DNA of 64,000 nt from Strix aluco (GCF_031877795.1 NC_133946.1:14686365-14750364); one strand, 5' to 3'; shown: positions 1 through 21,841, counted from the first letter of the stretch. The notes: generated by a model not told the origin, from the letters alone. Program-made: numbers and translations.

Positions 1-1614
1 GAGCACCTCAAGTCTCTTCTCGGTTGTGCTCTGTTGCTCACGCATTTGGTGGTGTCCTCCAGGGAAGGAAACTGGATGGTGCCTGTGCACGGCCACCCAT
101 CTGTCCTGGGCACGCTACTCTTCTGGGCTGCAGGAACACCGTGCGTGCTGCTCTGCGGCCTCTGACACACTGCCTTCTCCAGAAGATTGTTGTATGCGAG
201 AGACAGCACCCTGTCCTGTATGGTAATTTGTGCATTTTTTTTTTAGATTGACATCTAGAGGTGTCGTAAAAACATTTTGTCTCTTACTGCTGCAGGAAGC
301 AGTGACTGTTTTATGCCATTCCTCAGCTTGCTTTTTGCTGTACCTGTGTAACAACCCAGCTGACACCATCAGTGTTTCCCAGATCACTGATCATTATTCA
401 CAGCTGCAGATTGCAGCAAGAAAAGGAGACAAATAATGTGGTAAGGTGGTGTGTGTGGGGAAAACAGAGAAAAAGCTAAAATTTGTATGGCATAAGCTGT
501 CTTAAGTGGAGCAATATGAAAATACAGCAGCAGAGCATTGGACCCCATTTCAGATGTACCATATGAAAGTAAAATTCAGGTCCAATGACATGGTGCTTCT
601 TCTCTAGGTGCCTTTGACTTTAGTAGTTTAAGCTGGACTGACTGTGATTTAGTGCCTAATTCTGTTTTTCAAACTTACAGTGTGGCCATTGCCACATTTT
701 TGTAGAACTGTTGCATTCAAGCAGCAGAAACACAGGTTTTTTTGCTGCCTTCTCCTGAAGACCACTTTAGAGTTACAGTTTGACTAACTAGTTGATTGCT
801 TACCAGAAACCAAAGCTTAAATTGCACAAGTCAATATTTATGTATTCATCCATTAGAGCATGTTGGTCAGCAACTTCATTACCTCCATTTTTGACCCTGA
901 AGTATTTCATCGCATAGATTCAAAATGCAGTATGTCATTTTTAATACTTTCATGTGTGATGCTCTCTCAAGGGAAGTAAGGATTCTTTCCCACTTAGATG
1001 TTTCAGGGTGGTTTGTGTAATAACTGAAACTAGACTGAAATCTGATGTAATGCACAATCAAAATGTTCTGTTACATTTCTGTTACAGTACAGTACACTTC
1101 AATGTAATTTATTCTTTTCCTATGAGAACCATGACTAATTACTAAGTCAAAAGCCAATCATAATACACAAATGGCAGCAGTTTACAGACATGGCAATATG
1201 GCAACTACAGGGTTTTTTGTTGTCAACTTTGGTTAGTTTGTTTAATGTTATATGCAGCGGAAAAGGGGAAGGCAAAGAAAGAAGAAACATGAGAACCATT
1301 TTGTCTTATTTCTACTCAATAAAAATCCTGAGATTATGTTGCTACCGACAGCACTTCCTGCTTACAAAATTGACGGTACTCAGTGAATGTTATCAAATTA
1401 GGTTGGTTATCATGCATGTCTTTTACAGCATATGGTGTTAATGGATTTCAGAGGCTGATAAATGGCTCTGTAGAAAGGAAAGGCATAGGGAAAACCTAAG
1501 AGCTGGAAGATTCAGTTGCTGAACAGGCCTAGTTGCATTTTCCTGCCCATCAGTTCATCGTGATCAATCTTTAATGCTAACTTCAAAGAAATAATAAGGG
1601 ATGCATAGAAGAAG
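1..1614. other. Region beyond the SOX6 3' end; no confirmed gene
   Basis: The first 300 bases are more GC-rich than the rest. Frame 1 stays open from the window edge to a TGA at 163-165, giving 54 residues with no recognised similarity. A possible terminal exon lies at 296-436. Beyond that I see AT-rich sequence and a plus-strand AATAAA at 1318-1323. In other vertebrates INSC is the next gene on this side of SOX6, usually far away, and I could not match it here. Confidence 0.5.
296..436 (+). other. Possible unidentified terminal coding exon
   Basis: A strong acceptor-like sequence (pyrimidine-rich, ending ctgctgcag) at 278-295 precedes an open frame of 46 codons ending in TAA at 434-436. The peptide (EAVTVLCHSSACFLLYLCNN, then DTISVSQITDHYSQLQIAAR) looks protein-like in composition. 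I do not recognise it. No partner exon with a donor is evident between 1 and 250, so a chance ORF is quite possible. Confidence 0.2.
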
Positions 1615-1652
1615 TCACACACACATCTCATAAAACAAAATTTATCTTTAAT
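1615..1652 (-). terminator. Candidate distal SOX6 cleavage and polyadenylation site
   Basis: On the minus strand ATTAAA (1652-1647) is followed by an A/T-rich spacer. A GATGTGTGTGTG downstream element lies at about 1627-1615, so cleavage is expected around 1640-1630. This is the best-composed poly(A) site seen below the stop codon. It is inferred from motifs only. Confidence 0.5.
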
Positions 1653-1846
1653 TTGTAAGTGTCAACAGCAGTACAAAAGATGGAGTGATGGTGAATAGAT
1701 TAAGGGTAGAGAGGACAGTCTTGAGGTAAATGAGCATAAATAGGCAGTCTTATAGACACTCCCCTGAGGGGTCTAAACCCCTATCATGGCATATACTGTA
1801 TCACCCAAGGATGACATGTTTAACATATCAGGAAAGCACCTTGTGC

Positions 1847-1886
1847 AAAAAAAAAAAAAAAAATTAAAAAAAATCCCTCCCCCCCC
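1847..1886. repeat. A17 run followed by A8 and C8 runs
   Basis: Seventeen A, then TT, eight A, TCCCT and eight C lie together. In the SOX6 transcript this would read as a G-rich run followed by a long U-rich run. It is a low-complexity tract likely to vary in length. Confidence 0.8.
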
Positions 1887-2273
1887 GAAACATGTAGGTA
1901 AGGTGCCAATGTACACCAGAACATACTGTATATGGACAGTGTCTTTCAATTTTGTCTTTTCCATTAATAACTGAGGCAGAGGAGGAGAAGACTCTTAAAA
2001 GTACCACTGAAAGATTATTTAATATTTAATTTACCTCACGTCAATACTGCACAACAAAATCCAAGAAGTCTGTTTATGCAATGAAGCAGAGCTAAGAATA
2101 ACTATTCTCTTTTTTTAAATTGAGAACAGATTTTTTTTTTTAATCAGTATCCTTAGCAAACTTTTTTCTTTCATTTTTTTTACTGTATCAAGAGGAGAGT
2201 GTGAGATGTGATGGCAACCTTTAAGTTCATTTAAAAACTTTACACTGGACTGTACAAGATTTTTTTGATAAAC

Positions 2274-2281
2274 TATTTACA
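2274..2281 (-). promoter_or_regulatory. Pumilio-type motif TGTAAATA
   Basis: The transcript strand reads TGTAAATA, a full match to UGUANAUA. It lies in the distal part of the 3' UTR and would be absent from an isoform ending near 3.8 kb. Confidence 0.35.
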
Positions 2282-2578
2282 TTTTCAGACTTTAAAACAT
2301 ATTCAAAGCAGCAATAGACACTAGTTTTTCCTCTAAACGCCCAAATAATTACCGGCCATGGGCCCAGGTAGGTACCTGCATTGTATATAGAATTTCTACA
2401 AAGAAAACCTGCCCATTAAGTTAGCCAGTGGGTGTCCAACAAAGCAGCCCTCGCCATTAAGAGCTGCACCCACAGTGTTGCTATAGGAATCAAAGCATAG
2501 TACCTTGACAAGAGAGTCTCAGTTGTCCCAACAGCTCTACACAAACTTTACAATTTGAAACAGCAGCTAGCATGTCAG

Positions 2579-2594
2579 TCCAGCATGTCAGTGA
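2579..2594 (-). promoter_or_regulatory. miR-338-3p site with extended pairing
   Basis: The plus strand has TCCAGCAT, then a two-base insertion, then CAGTGA. This matches nucleotides 1-8 and 9-14 of miR-338-3p, leaving a small bulge. miR-338 acts with miR-219 on SOX6 in oligodendrocytes. A short direct repeat (GCATGTCAGT) lies next to it at 2569-2578 and 2583-2592. Confidence 0.6.
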
Positions 2595-3063
2595 ATTGTG
2601 CTGATTAAATTAACATAGAGTACAATCTCACAATATACATCACAAACAAATTACAATGTCAGGAAATAAGAGTTACAGTAAGATAAGTTATGTAGTAACA
2701 GCTTATAAGCTTGTCTTAATGTAATAAAAAAATTTTTACATGGGAAATACAATAATGAATGAACATAAATGCTAAGCATTCTAGTCTGCTACAAGCTGAA
2801 GAAGGGTACAAGAAAAAAAAACGTTGCTTTCTAGAAAGCAAAACACAAATGACAAAGGAAGACAAACGGAGAATGCACACTAGCAGGTCTGCAATGTGCA
2901 GCATACAAACAGTTAAATATTTGCACATTCCCCATACTCCAAGAGCACCAAGGACCTCACTTGTGGTTTTTAGAAAGCGGAAATTACAAAGCAAGCCATG
3001 TCACTAAGTTGCTTTATAGCTTTCATATTGCCATAAATACCAATTTGATAAGTTTTCCTTTAG

Positions 3064-3087
3064 CCCAGTTCACCCCACCCCACCCCC
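3064..3087 (-). promoter_or_regulatory. G-quadruplex-capable stretch in the SOX6 3' UTR
   Basis: On the minus strand there are four G runs of 5, 4, 4 and 3. They are separated by loops of 1, 1 and 6 bases, which fits the canonical four-run pattern. It is on the RNA sense strand if the 3' UTR extends here. Folding is not tested. Confidence 0.5.
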
Positions 3088-3835
3088 TTTTTACCCAGCG
3101 TGTGAAATCTCAGAATACTTCTTTGTCACCATTTCCAACAAATCTGGTAGTTAAAAAAGGGCGATGGATTAAAATGAAATATATTTGCATATACATTTTT
3201 TTTTCCTTCTGTAGTAGGACATTACAGTATATCAAAAATGTAGTTTGATCTGAGAAAAATCACAGATATCAATGGGTTCTATAAAAAAAAAGGTTTGGGG
3301 GAAGTTTTTTTAAAGGAAAGAGAGTGTTTTGTAAAAGATCAAATGAGGTCATATAGTATTATTCTTTTAAAAGAACATGCTTAAGTGCCAACTTGAATCT
3401 TAAAAAAGCATGCAAAACACCAAGGGTCCAAGCCCATTCATTAACTTCTCATAAAACCATGAAGAACTCTATCATACATTCTGCTGGCTGCGTCTCCAGT
3501 GCAGTTGTTCGCACTGTGGCCCTGGCTCAGCAAAGTTTGCCTCGCTTAACGCCAATGCTTTACTGGTCCTCATGACCGCCATGGAAGTACTAACGTGCTT
3601 AATATTAAGCAGGTAGGTAAGTGTTTTGCTGGGGGAGAATGGGGGTGTTAATCTTGTAGTATGTTTTGCTAGGAAATGATTTTGAAATGCCACGCCTTTG
3701 ATACGACTAAAAAACAAAACCAGAAAGCCGACCCAGAGGGAGGACTATGTTTTAGATTGCTTTGGGAGATGGTTGTGTTTGTACTCAAAGCAGGAACTGC
3801 CCACAGCTGACTGCTGTACTCTTTGCACAGGGTAT

Positions 3836-3845
3836 TTTATTTATT
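3836..3845 (-). terminator. Candidate internal poly(A) signal (two overlapping AATAAA)
   Basis: Reading the minus strand, AATAAATAAA gives two overlapping canonical hexamers about 4.44 kb after the SOX6 stop, followed by a CTGTG-containing stretch. Use of it would make a 3' UTR keeping the miR-499 and miR-219 sites but lacking the strong miR-338-type site at 2.58 kb. Single AATAAA hexamers also occur near 7085-7090 and 5932-5937. Confidence 0.35.
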
Positions 3846-4091
3846 GTGACTAATGCTGCTGTTTGTTTTGCATTCCCATCCCGGAGCAATCCCATCTTTT
3901 GCCCTCCCCCTGCCTCATGCTGCACCTGAGTACACTGATTTAGGAGCTCGTTGCGATCCCATGTATTCTCAGCAGGCGGTTTCGCAAGCTAAATGGTGAT
4001 GCCCAAACATACAGGCAGACCAGAATTGGGCCACTTCATCAGAGTCATTTCTCCATGTAAACCTGAACCCTGGAAAGCAGTTCTGTTTCCA

Positions 4092-4100
4092 TTAAGACTT
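4092..4100 (-). promoter_or_regulatory. miR-499-5p 8-mer site, distal
   Basis: The plus strand reads TTAAGACTT, identical to nucleotides 1-9 of miR-499-5p, so the mRNA is fully complementary there. It is isolated from the main cluster by about 3.3 kb. It supports the 3' UTR reaching at least this far. Confidence 0.6.
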
Positions 4101-4906
4101 TTATCTTCCATTTTTATGAAATATGAAGTGAACTATTCTAGCTGGTACCAGACTGTTTCGGGAGTGTTCTTCTCTTGAAAATAAGTATTTTATAATTTTC
4201 CAAAAAGAAAATATATTGTATCTGTTAATTAAATAAACTGTCTGTTCACAGAGAAAATAGTATTACTATATTTGTGCATTACCTGAATGGAGTTGTTATT
4301 TTCTTCAGTCAGAGTTATTAAGGGGGGGCTCAAACACAATGCTTAAAAAGCAATTCCACAAGTCCTCTTTGTGTATTGTGTGAACTATTTCCCCTGGTAT
4401 TAGAGCCTAATATGACAATAACATGATTTAATGAATGTAGAAAATAAAGGTTTGATATTATGAAGTCTTGACTGCATTGCAAGGGCCATCTTAGTCATAA
4501 TAATCTTTCCAGGGATATGCTTTTGACTTCCAAATGCCATGCTTGTTAAGAAGCAAAATATCTCATCAGTTTTACTTGGATTCAGAAGACTGTTTCCTAT
4601 CAAATGTATCAGAAATTTGGTATGCTTAATGTATCAACTTTCTAAAAAAGAAGAAAGTATTCTGTGTTTGTGGAATATGCCATTAAAAATCAGTGAGAGC
4701 ACAAGTGAGGCATCTTGCTGTCCCAGCTACAGGTCCACAATACTGCGCTCACACTGCGGGTGTAAATTCAGCATCTACATGAGGTACAGTGACTTGTCAG
4801 CATTTAATATGGACCAACATACACTGATATAGAACAAAAGTAAATACATAACTTATACTTCACTAAGTATCCATGAACAAAAAATAAAATTCTATTTCCT
4901 ATGTTA

Positions 4907-4914
4907 TATTTACA
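4907..4914 (-). promoter_or_regulatory. Pumilio-type motif TGTAAATA
   Basis: The transcript strand reads TGTAAATA, a full match to UGUANAUA. Confidence 0.4.
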
Positions 4915-5009
4915 CAATTTAAAAAAATTCTAAAATGAGATGGTAAATTCATCAAAAACTTTGTTTTGAGCTCCGATTAATAAAGTAAAAGTGTTGGTTT
5001 TTATCCTTA

Positions 5010-5031
5010 TGATTGTCCTTTCTCGATTTCT
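5010..5031 (-). promoter_or_regulatory. miR-219-5p site with extended pairing
   Basis: The plus strand reads TGATTGTCC at 5010-5018, identical to nucleotides 1-9 of miR-219-5p, so the mRNA is complementary. Similarity resumes towards the miRNA 3' end (TCGATTTCT against GCAAUUCU). miR-219 is known to repress SOX6 during oligodendrocyte maturation in mammals. Confidence 0.65.
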
Positions 5032-6264
5032 ACTGACTTTTTAGAGCCAATGACGGCTAATAAATAGAATAAAATGCTCATATGCACAATTCCGATTCAA
5101 ATATGTTCTTCCCACTCCCCCAGCCAATAAATGCAATTTTTACCAGCTGGTGATTCCTGAACAGCCAGTCATTTTCAAGAATGTGGCTTTAACATACAGA
5201 GCATCAGCATTGAGGCAGGGCTGGAGCTAAAACAAAGTGTTCATACATACATGTATTTTGCATAAATAAATGAAATAACAAGACATAAAAATGACTCAAA
5301 TCCGGCAACTGTGAGGCAGGCCCACACGAGTCGAAACAGATGACTTTTGTTCATGTAGTTTTCGTACAACAGTTTCACATTAGTCAGAAGTGATAAAAAA
5401 TACCATTTATATCCAGTGCTTATAACACTTACGAAACAACATCTGTGAGTGTGTGTTTTTTTGTACTACAAGCAAAATCAAGTTTCAGTCCTAAAGAACA
5501 GTCCTTTGTTCTCCACAAGCCTGCAGAATATTATTTTGGCATGGTCATAAAATTTTAAAAAAATTAACCAACTAATCTAAATGTTTGCCTTTGTGCAAAA
5601 AAATAATTACATAAAATACAATGCTAGCAATACAGCATTCTACCTATGCAACAAAACCAGAAAAAAAGAGAGCAAGAGAGAAAGAAAGTGACGTGGGGGG
5701 AGGGAGAGATACTTCTAAGTGGAGAGTTATGTAAGACATTAATAAATAGTCATTTTTTTAGGAAATAATGGTATCCTCCCCCCAATCTGAGCTGAATGTA
5801 TTAAAACCAGTTCAAATTCCCAAGCAATTATAAGAACAAAAAACACTTTCTATTAGTACCTTAGCCAGCTTAAAGAGGGCGCTCACCAGCTAACGACACA
5901 GCATATGCCTTTAAAGTCTTGGCTAGACCAGTTTATTGCTTATTAGACATGGACTCAGAACACATTTAAATAAATATTAAAAATATAGCATTTTGTTCCA
6001 AATTACAAAATGGTCAGAGAAATTTGACCATTGTGTTTCTATGCCATTATCTTTATAAATTGTCCTGTAAATTGAACAATCTTCTTTGTCTTGGGGGTTT
6101 GTTCTCGCACATTTAAATGTAATTCCTACAGTGGTAACAATGGCTATCTCTGCTCAACTAGGTAGGTATTGGTGGGGCTATGAGTAAAATGACTGCTCCC
6201 AGTACAGCATCTTGTCATTGCGCCTCATGAATTTCTGCAAGATAGGATGGTAGCACGAGGATAG

Positions 6265-6271
6265 CCAGCAT
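6265..6271 (-). promoter_or_regulatory. miR-338-3p 7-mer seed match
   Basis: CCAGCAT on the plus strand corresponds to nucleotides 2-8 of miR-338-3p. It is a plain seed match without evident extra pairing. Confidence 0.4.
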
Positions 6272-7061
6272 TAACACTATACTTCTTTCATTGTCTGGGC
6301 CCTAAAGAAAGCCCGTTCAGCTCTGTGGGAAGATTCCCACAGACTTCAAGAGGAGCTGCTCTAGGCCCACTCATACCTCTCAGCCCGAGTCTGAATTTAT
6401 CACCAATGTGCTGAACATAACCAATTCAAAATAAAAGCTGAGGGAGTTGAGGAGCTTCAGCACATGTATTCATCAGGCCCATTGGATCTGCATATATATA
6501 CAGTGATGTATTTGTGAACAGGAGTGGAGTGTGAGGGAAAAAATTAAAGGCAATTTCTTCTCTGTTGCTGAAATTTAATAAATTCACAATCTTTGAATAT
6601 CTCTTTCTTGTACGTTTCCCAGAATTTTCTCTAGCAATTGCATTGTTTCTAGTAGTAGTACAAATAAAAACTTTAGTTTCTATAGCACCTTACATCCAGA
6701 GATCCCAAAACACTTGACAAGCACTCATCAAGATCTGGCTTACATTCCCACATGACTAATATTCAATAAATATTTTTGATGCACCATTTTCCCAGCTTTG
6801 CAAGTCAGATATTTGTGTAGCCTTCTCTCCCCCACTAGGAGTCTCACATATAAATCACTGCATAAATACTTAAGGTAGCAAACAGTTCCTTCAGGTGACA
6901 CCAGGAACATGTTGTATGGAGCCACGATTCACTGTAGGATTCTACGGGCCCTAAAAATTCATCATGGTGGACTCTACATGCAGTTTGGATTTTACATCTG
7001 CCTTTGCTGTCTTATAGAGGTTTATAACTATAAACACAATTTTTTAGGAATATTTGTACTG

Positions 7062-7069
7062 TATGTACA
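7062..7069 (-). promoter_or_regulatory. Pumilio-type motif TGTACATA
   Basis: On the transcript strand TGTACATA fits the Pumilio consensus UGUANAUA. It is one of three such motifs in the proposed 3' UTR. Confidence 0.4.
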
Positions 7070-7370
7070 TATAAAAGTACTCACTTTATTTTGCATTACA
7101 TATAGCAGAGTGTTTCTAAGTGTTCCTTGAACATACAGTATTACAGGAACAGCTGAATTTCTCATTCATAAATGTCATGTTCATTTTAGTAGCAGGTGCA
7201 CTTTTATTTTTATATACCTGTGTAATTTAGGGGAGGAGAAAGAAGGGGTTCTTTAAAATATCAATAAGGAATTGTAAGTGTAATGCCACCAACAGTACTT
7301 TTAACAATAAATATTAAGTATTTGGACCCTTGACATTCTGGAATGAATAAATTATTTAAGAGAAAATGTG

Positions 7371-8010
7371 TTAAGACTGAATGCAAGGGTTAAAAGCAAA
7401 GGTGTAGAGAATGTAATCAGAGGTGGCCTCACACTGCTAAGACAGGCCCGTCCATAGCTGGTGATCACTCTTTTGTGCTTACTTAAAATTTCACACTAAT
7501 GGCACATCAAGAGGCAAAAGCAATTGGGCACATGCACTATGGCAACCATGTTCACTACTTAAGAATATCCTGTCTCCAGATTCCTGAGTACTTTACCATA
7601 TTCTGGAAAAAATTAGGTTTTATATATAATTTTTTTAAGATGCCAAAGGATTGTCTAAGACTTTACAGTGTCTCCTTTAAGACTTTTTTTTTAAATGTTA
7701 AGATTCAAAAGTTATGAAAAGTTTGGCACATCAGAAGTTCAGCTATACATATGGAAAAAATGGAATTCAGAGACTATTTTTTAAAGACGAGCTATGATGC
7801 ACAGATGTGCACACTTGCGGACTTGTTCTGTTTCACAATATGAAATCTGCAGGTTTTGTTTTCTAAAATAATCCAGAATAAAAACACATTCACAACCTGT
7901 AGGCTGGCACAGCATACCTGAGTGAGAATGTATAACCCCCATCTAAAACAGTAACTTAAACCTTTATCAGCATCCAAACGGAAAAAGACAAAAGGTAAGA
8001 CTTGTAAGAC
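7371..8010 (-). promoter_or_regulatory. Cluster of miR-499/208 seed matches in SOX6 3' UTR
   Basis: The mRNA 7-mer AGTCTTA (plus strand TAAGACT) pairs with nucleotides 2-8 of miR-499-5p. It occurs at 7372-7378, 7656-7662, 7678-7684 and 7996-8002. Two copies have the extra A opposite position 1 (8-mers, at 7371 and 7677). The site at 7656 also has CAGTG at 7666-7670, allowing extra 3' pairing. Six-base matches shared with miR-208 are at 7438-7443 and 8005-8010, with another just outside at 8162-8167. SOX6 repression by miR-499 and miR-208b in slow muscle and heart is established in mammals. Confidence 0.75.
7649..7655 (-). promoter_or_regulatory. Second miR-219-5p seed match, abutting a miR-499 site
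   Basis: GATTGTC on the plus strand is a 7-mer match to miR-219-5p nucleotides 2-8. It ends exactly where the miR-499 seed match (7656-7662) begins, so the two sites touch without a spacer. Confidence 0.5.
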
Positions 8011-8286
8011 AGCTATTGATTCATATAAGTTTTCAAGTCCTGATGTCTGATATTTAATATATGTCTTCATCTAAATTAAAAAAAACAAAACAAAACAAAA
8101 ACAAAAACCCAAGTTCATGAAAAATTAGGGAAACAATCTGTCTCACACGTTAAGAAACATTTAAGACCATTCTGCTGATGTAACTGTAGGAGCCACACAT
8201 GCATGCAGGCTCTTTAAGAACTTTTGTTCAAAAAAAACCCCAAAAAACCCAAATGAGTCTGAGTACTTTAATTCTGTGAACACTCC

Positions 8287-8590
8287 TCAGTTGGCACTGA
8301 CTGCCTCATGGGCTTCATTTTCACTACTATAGTCTGATTTGGGATCATCCTCATAGTCCTCGTACATTTCTATTTCATCCTCTCCATTTATCATTTCATT
8401 TCCAGCAAGGCTTCCGCTGTCCGTCTTCATACCATAAGTGCTCTGAATGACGGGGATGCTGGGCTCAGGGCTGGCAGAGGTGCTCGAGCAATCGGATGTC
8501 ATCTGAGGTGATGGCGTGGTAGTCGCCATGGTAATAGCACCAGGATAGACAACCCCTGTTCCTGTGGTGATTGGAATTTGAGGCTGTTGT
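8287..8590 (-). CDS. SOX6: SOX6 terminal coding exon (C terminus and stop)
   Basis: The last exon begins after the pyrimidine-rich acceptor ccttccag. One base completes Gly, 100 codons follow, and a TGA stop occupies 8289-8287. It encodes [20 protein letters not shown], a Ser/Pro-rich stretch ([10 protein letters not shown]), VIQSTYGMK, and a strongly acidic C terminus ([14 protein letters not shown]) ending EAVSAN, the usual SOX6 end. The frame stays open upstream into the intron for about 59 codons, but that extension has no SOX6 similarity and lies before a good acceptor, so it is not coding. Compared with human SOX6 from memory there are only a few substitutions (for example Ser-Ile where human has Ser-Leu before PVIQS). 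The terminal exon continues as the long 3' UTR. Confidence 0.98.
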
Positions 8591-19578
<10,988 letters not shown>

Positions 19579-21841
19579 TTAGCCTCATTCTCTTTTTCTC
19601 TCTCTTTTTGCTGCCAGATCTATGCGGGAGAGAGAGAGAGAAAGGATATCCAGTGATTTCAGCGCAATCGATTGGGCTCACCCAGCTGAAGGCATCAACA
19701 TCTGAGTGAGAAACAAATTGCACTGGTATTTCTCCAGTTAAGGTATGGAGATTTGAAAAAGTTTCCATTTGGGACTTTAACATAGCATGCATGTTCTGAA
19801 TGCTCAACAAAACTCACATAAAGCTACACTTGAGAATCCAAACTGATGTAGACCTGTTCACACAAGTAATTTACAATGACTGCTGCTTGAGCAGTGAAGC
19901 ACTTGCCAAACATTTCATAAAATAAATTATACAGTACACCAGGTACATGCTGCTAGTTGTATGGATCTCATTATATTTGGAGCTCAACATTTTAAAGTCA
20001 CATCTGCTTTAGTTGAATTTTAGATCTGTCTTGGAGCAGTTTTATGTAATAAAACTGTCTGCCTTCAACAGGTACATGCACAGCATCCTGGAGCTTCTGG
20101 AATGGGAGACAAGCACTCCAGCTTCTCCATGACTGCTGTGCTTTACTGTACTCCAAGTGTCCTGTCATTACCCACTATCAATTTGACTCGTACATTCTAG
20201 CCTTAACCAGTTTTTTGAATGCATCCAGCCCTGCTCCTTGACCATAAACAGCAAAGTTTCATAGGGTTTTAGACTTCCCAGGGCTGAGTATGAGGCATAG
20301 AACTAGTTAATACAGGAGAAAGAGAAAAGCAAGCCTAGATAAGGCATGCTTGTACCAGAAAACCTTTTGTAACTGTGATGATAACATATGTTTTTACGGT
20401 TATACCTTAGCTATAAAAGAAATGCAAAAAGTCTTTACAGCAGGAGAGTGACATACTTAGTCTTAGGCCTCATCAAACTGTTCATATAATTCTATACCTT
20501 GAAAAAGCAAGGTACTCGACAACAAATTAGCACAGCAATAGGCCTCCTTTTTTGTAAACTATTACAGCTCCTGACACATTTATTTGCCAAATAATATAAG
20601 ATTAGTTCTTTACACTAAAAATTTGCAGATTTACTGGTTTCAGTGACAGACTCAAGTTTTTAATTGTGCAAAAACTAGGTTTCCTAATTTAGTGTGAAAA
20701 CACTATATGTTAGGTATACCATTAAAAAAATTCTATAGGAAATACATTTCCGTGAAAAAAGTTCTAAAATAGAGGATGCATAACTAATACACTACCTTTT
20801 TGCCACCAGGTCCACAGTACATTACTTTCATTTAAAACGCACTGACCATACAGGATAAATTGATTTTGCTTTATATGGTGTTGACAGCCATGTTTATTGT
20901 GCAGTGAAATGTAGTGTAGTTTCAAGCTGACTATATCCATCAACACAGGGCAATATGCTGACTACTGGGCCAGATGAAGACATACATTACTCTGAGAGCA
21001 AAACACTCATTCGTATACGGCAGTGTCTTCTCCCAAGGATCACCATGGTAATTTATGATGCCTCCAATGCCATTACTTTACAAGTGACACCAATTTGGCA
21101 ATTTATATACTAACATGCACGCACATAAAAGAAGACAGGTTTGTGGCAAATGTGAGATGCAAAACTATTTTAATACTATTCTAAGTACCATGCTACAGGT
21201 GTTTAGCATTTACAGGAGGCTGCAGCTGCAGTCAGCTTTTTATTGCAAAAGGGAACAGTAGTTTTGCTGGGCAACCTGTATGTAGGACCAATGTAGGGGT
21301 ATGTATAGTTAATGAGGCTCTGTCCATTGTTGTCAGAAGGGTTGGTGGATATCAGATATACCATCTTCTGAGAGAAGATATATTTATTGTGAAACTATAA
21401 TAAGTTACAAACATAGTAACACGGAAATATTTATAGAGACAAATGGCCCTATAATTTGAGAAAAATCAAATATATCATGTAATGGCTGTTCCATCTTTTA
21501 AAATAATACTATAAAATTTGTAACTAGTATGTGGGCAACTAGGAACTTGGTGACAAATTTAAAAATTTAAATTATTGATGCAAAATTTGTCATTTGTTAT
21601 TCAGCTACTCTACTTACAGCAAAGGGAAGAAGACGTATTTGAATCCACATGATGATTTTCCATCTTTTACTTTCCCAAAGGTACTTATTCACTATGGCTA
21701 AGGAGTTTGTCTTTAGCCATTTTGCCAGGCCTTTCAATCCTAATGCAGGCAAAGAGTGCCTTTACTAGTATCAAAAAATATAGACTGGCTTTTTAATCTG
21801 AATATAATTGTGATAGGGAAAAAAAAAAAAAAAGAAGGAAA

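Larger units (their letters stand above)
1632..8286 (-). other. SOX6: Probable SOX6 3' untranslated region, about 6.65 kb
   Basis: No intron-like coding resumes downstream of the stop. This stretch holds a strikingly dense set of sites for microRNAs known to target SOX6, spread from 8.2 kb down to 2.58 kb, which supports transcription at least that far. The proposed end rests on an ATTAAA hexamer at 1652-1647 (minus) followed 20-30 bases on by a GU-rich element. Vertebrate SOX6 transcripts are known to have very long 3' UTRs, so the length is plausible. Weaker signals further left (for example AATAAA on the minus strand near 1110) could extend it. Internal signals could shorten it. Confidence 0.65.

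Noticed and set aside
1..436. 3' end of INSC, the expected neighbour
   Set aside because: The peptides do not match what I recall of the INSC C terminus, and INSC is usually far from SOX6.
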